A stretch of DNA of 63,552 nt from Methanosphaera sp. WGK6 (GTDB taxonomy: Archaea > Methanobacteriota > Methanobacteria > Methanobacteriales > Methanobacteriaceae): positions 1 to 63,552 of the forward strand of contig NZ_JRWK01000010.1 of assembly GCF_001729965.1 (NCBI RefSeq), written 5' to 3'. Of this stretch, positions 63,179 to 63,552 are shown one piece after another (the stretch's first letter is position 1; every line of letters begins with the position of its first letter). The translations under genes and the position numbers were made by a program. Under the pieces are notes generated by a model that did no database searches, had not been told where the DNA came from, and saw nothing but the letters and a program-made list of their open reading frames with translations.

Positions 63179-63552
63179 ATAATATCATCTTTTTTTAGTA
63201 AATTTTTGATTTAAATTAACTGGAAAAATAGTTAAAAAGTAATTTTTTTAAATTCTATCATTAAATTTGTTGAGAATATTATTTAAATAAATCTATTTTA
63301 TAGAATAATTAACATATCCTTAGATTTAATGTAGAGATTATAGATTATTTAAACCATATGTTTTAAATACTAGGAATTATTTAAGTATTAAATACTTGCT
63401 TAGGCAATAATTGTTTTAAAAAGAATTGTATGATACAACAATTAAAAATAGTATTAATTTTTATAAATTCATTTCACACAACATTTATGAAATAACTAAA
63501 TAAATTCATTTAAAACAATAATCATAAAAAACATGATTTATAATTTAATATT
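63179..63552. other. Right-end intergenic region
   Basis: A 374-bp AT-rich tail with no credible coding frame. TTGTAT-G-ATACAA at 63426-63438 is a small perfect inverted repeat and could be an operator for a gene beyond the window. Confidence 0.4.

Overview
The window is about 63.5 kb of very AT-rich DNA from an archaeon. The gene set points to a hydrogenotrophic methanogen of the Methanobacteriales, most probably Methanosphaera or a close gut relative. Supporting genes are an F420H2-oxidase type flavodiiron protein, 2-phosphoglycerate kinase (cyclic 2,3-diphosphoglycerate synthesis), archaeal ApgM, archaeal GatC and CoaD, class III signal-peptide pilins with an A24 prepilin peptidase, DUF2070, and RqcH/NEMF. 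Start sites are usually preceded by GGTGAT- or GGAG-type Shine-Dalgarno sequences and promoters carry TTTATATA-like boxes. No rRNA, tRNA or CRISPR array was seen. The genus is an inference from gene content and composition.

Layout. 1-7363: a truncated GT4 glycosyltransferase, an MFS exporter, then map, a tautomerase, uspA, a nitroreductase and tag, followed by a gene-poor stretch with a repeat copy. 7364-13907: a surface-polymer locus with an acyltransferase, an SGNH esterase, a degenerate SGNH-like partner and a GT2-TagF fusion; the fusion gene lies between two 88-bp direct repeats. 13908-16457: membrane proteins and a secreted barnase-type RNase followed by two barstar-type inhibitor genes. 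16526-22829: metallophosphoesterase, hypotheticals, a CorA-like channel, an archaeal glutamate-synthase-like protein and thiM-thiE. 22923-30008: a DUF3100 / small membrane protein / DUF3100 cluster, a metal P-type ATPase with a palindromic operator, small genes and a fumarase beta subunit. 30178-37053: DUF2070, then rubrerythrin, superoxide reductase, FprA, 2-phosphoglycerate kinase, rubredoxin and a DtxR-type regulator, i.e. oxygen defence with iron control nearby. 37154-51938: acyl-CoA ligase, flippase, cysK/cysE, pilin and prepilin peptidase, pyrG, apgM, a NADAR-like protein, gatC-ACT-hom, asnB. 52054-63178: a roughly 1577-residue multidomain glycosyltransferase, a CDF transporter broken in a homopolymer, rqcH, a metallo-hydrolase, a MurG-like glycosyltransferase, two small pilins and coaD.

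The most unusual content is the barnase/barstar/barstar module at 15454-16457. All catalytic residues of barnase are recognisable in a protein with a secretion signal, followed by two 80-residue inhibitor-like genes. This looks like an exported RNase with immunity in a methanogen. Second in interest is the cell-surface polymer machinery: a teichoic-acid-type polymerase fused to GT2 and bounded by direct repeats, an esterase next to its own active-site-dead relative, and a giant GT2-DUF616-GT2-GT4 protein with an internal duplication. Third is a set of symmetric regulatory sites around TATA boxes.
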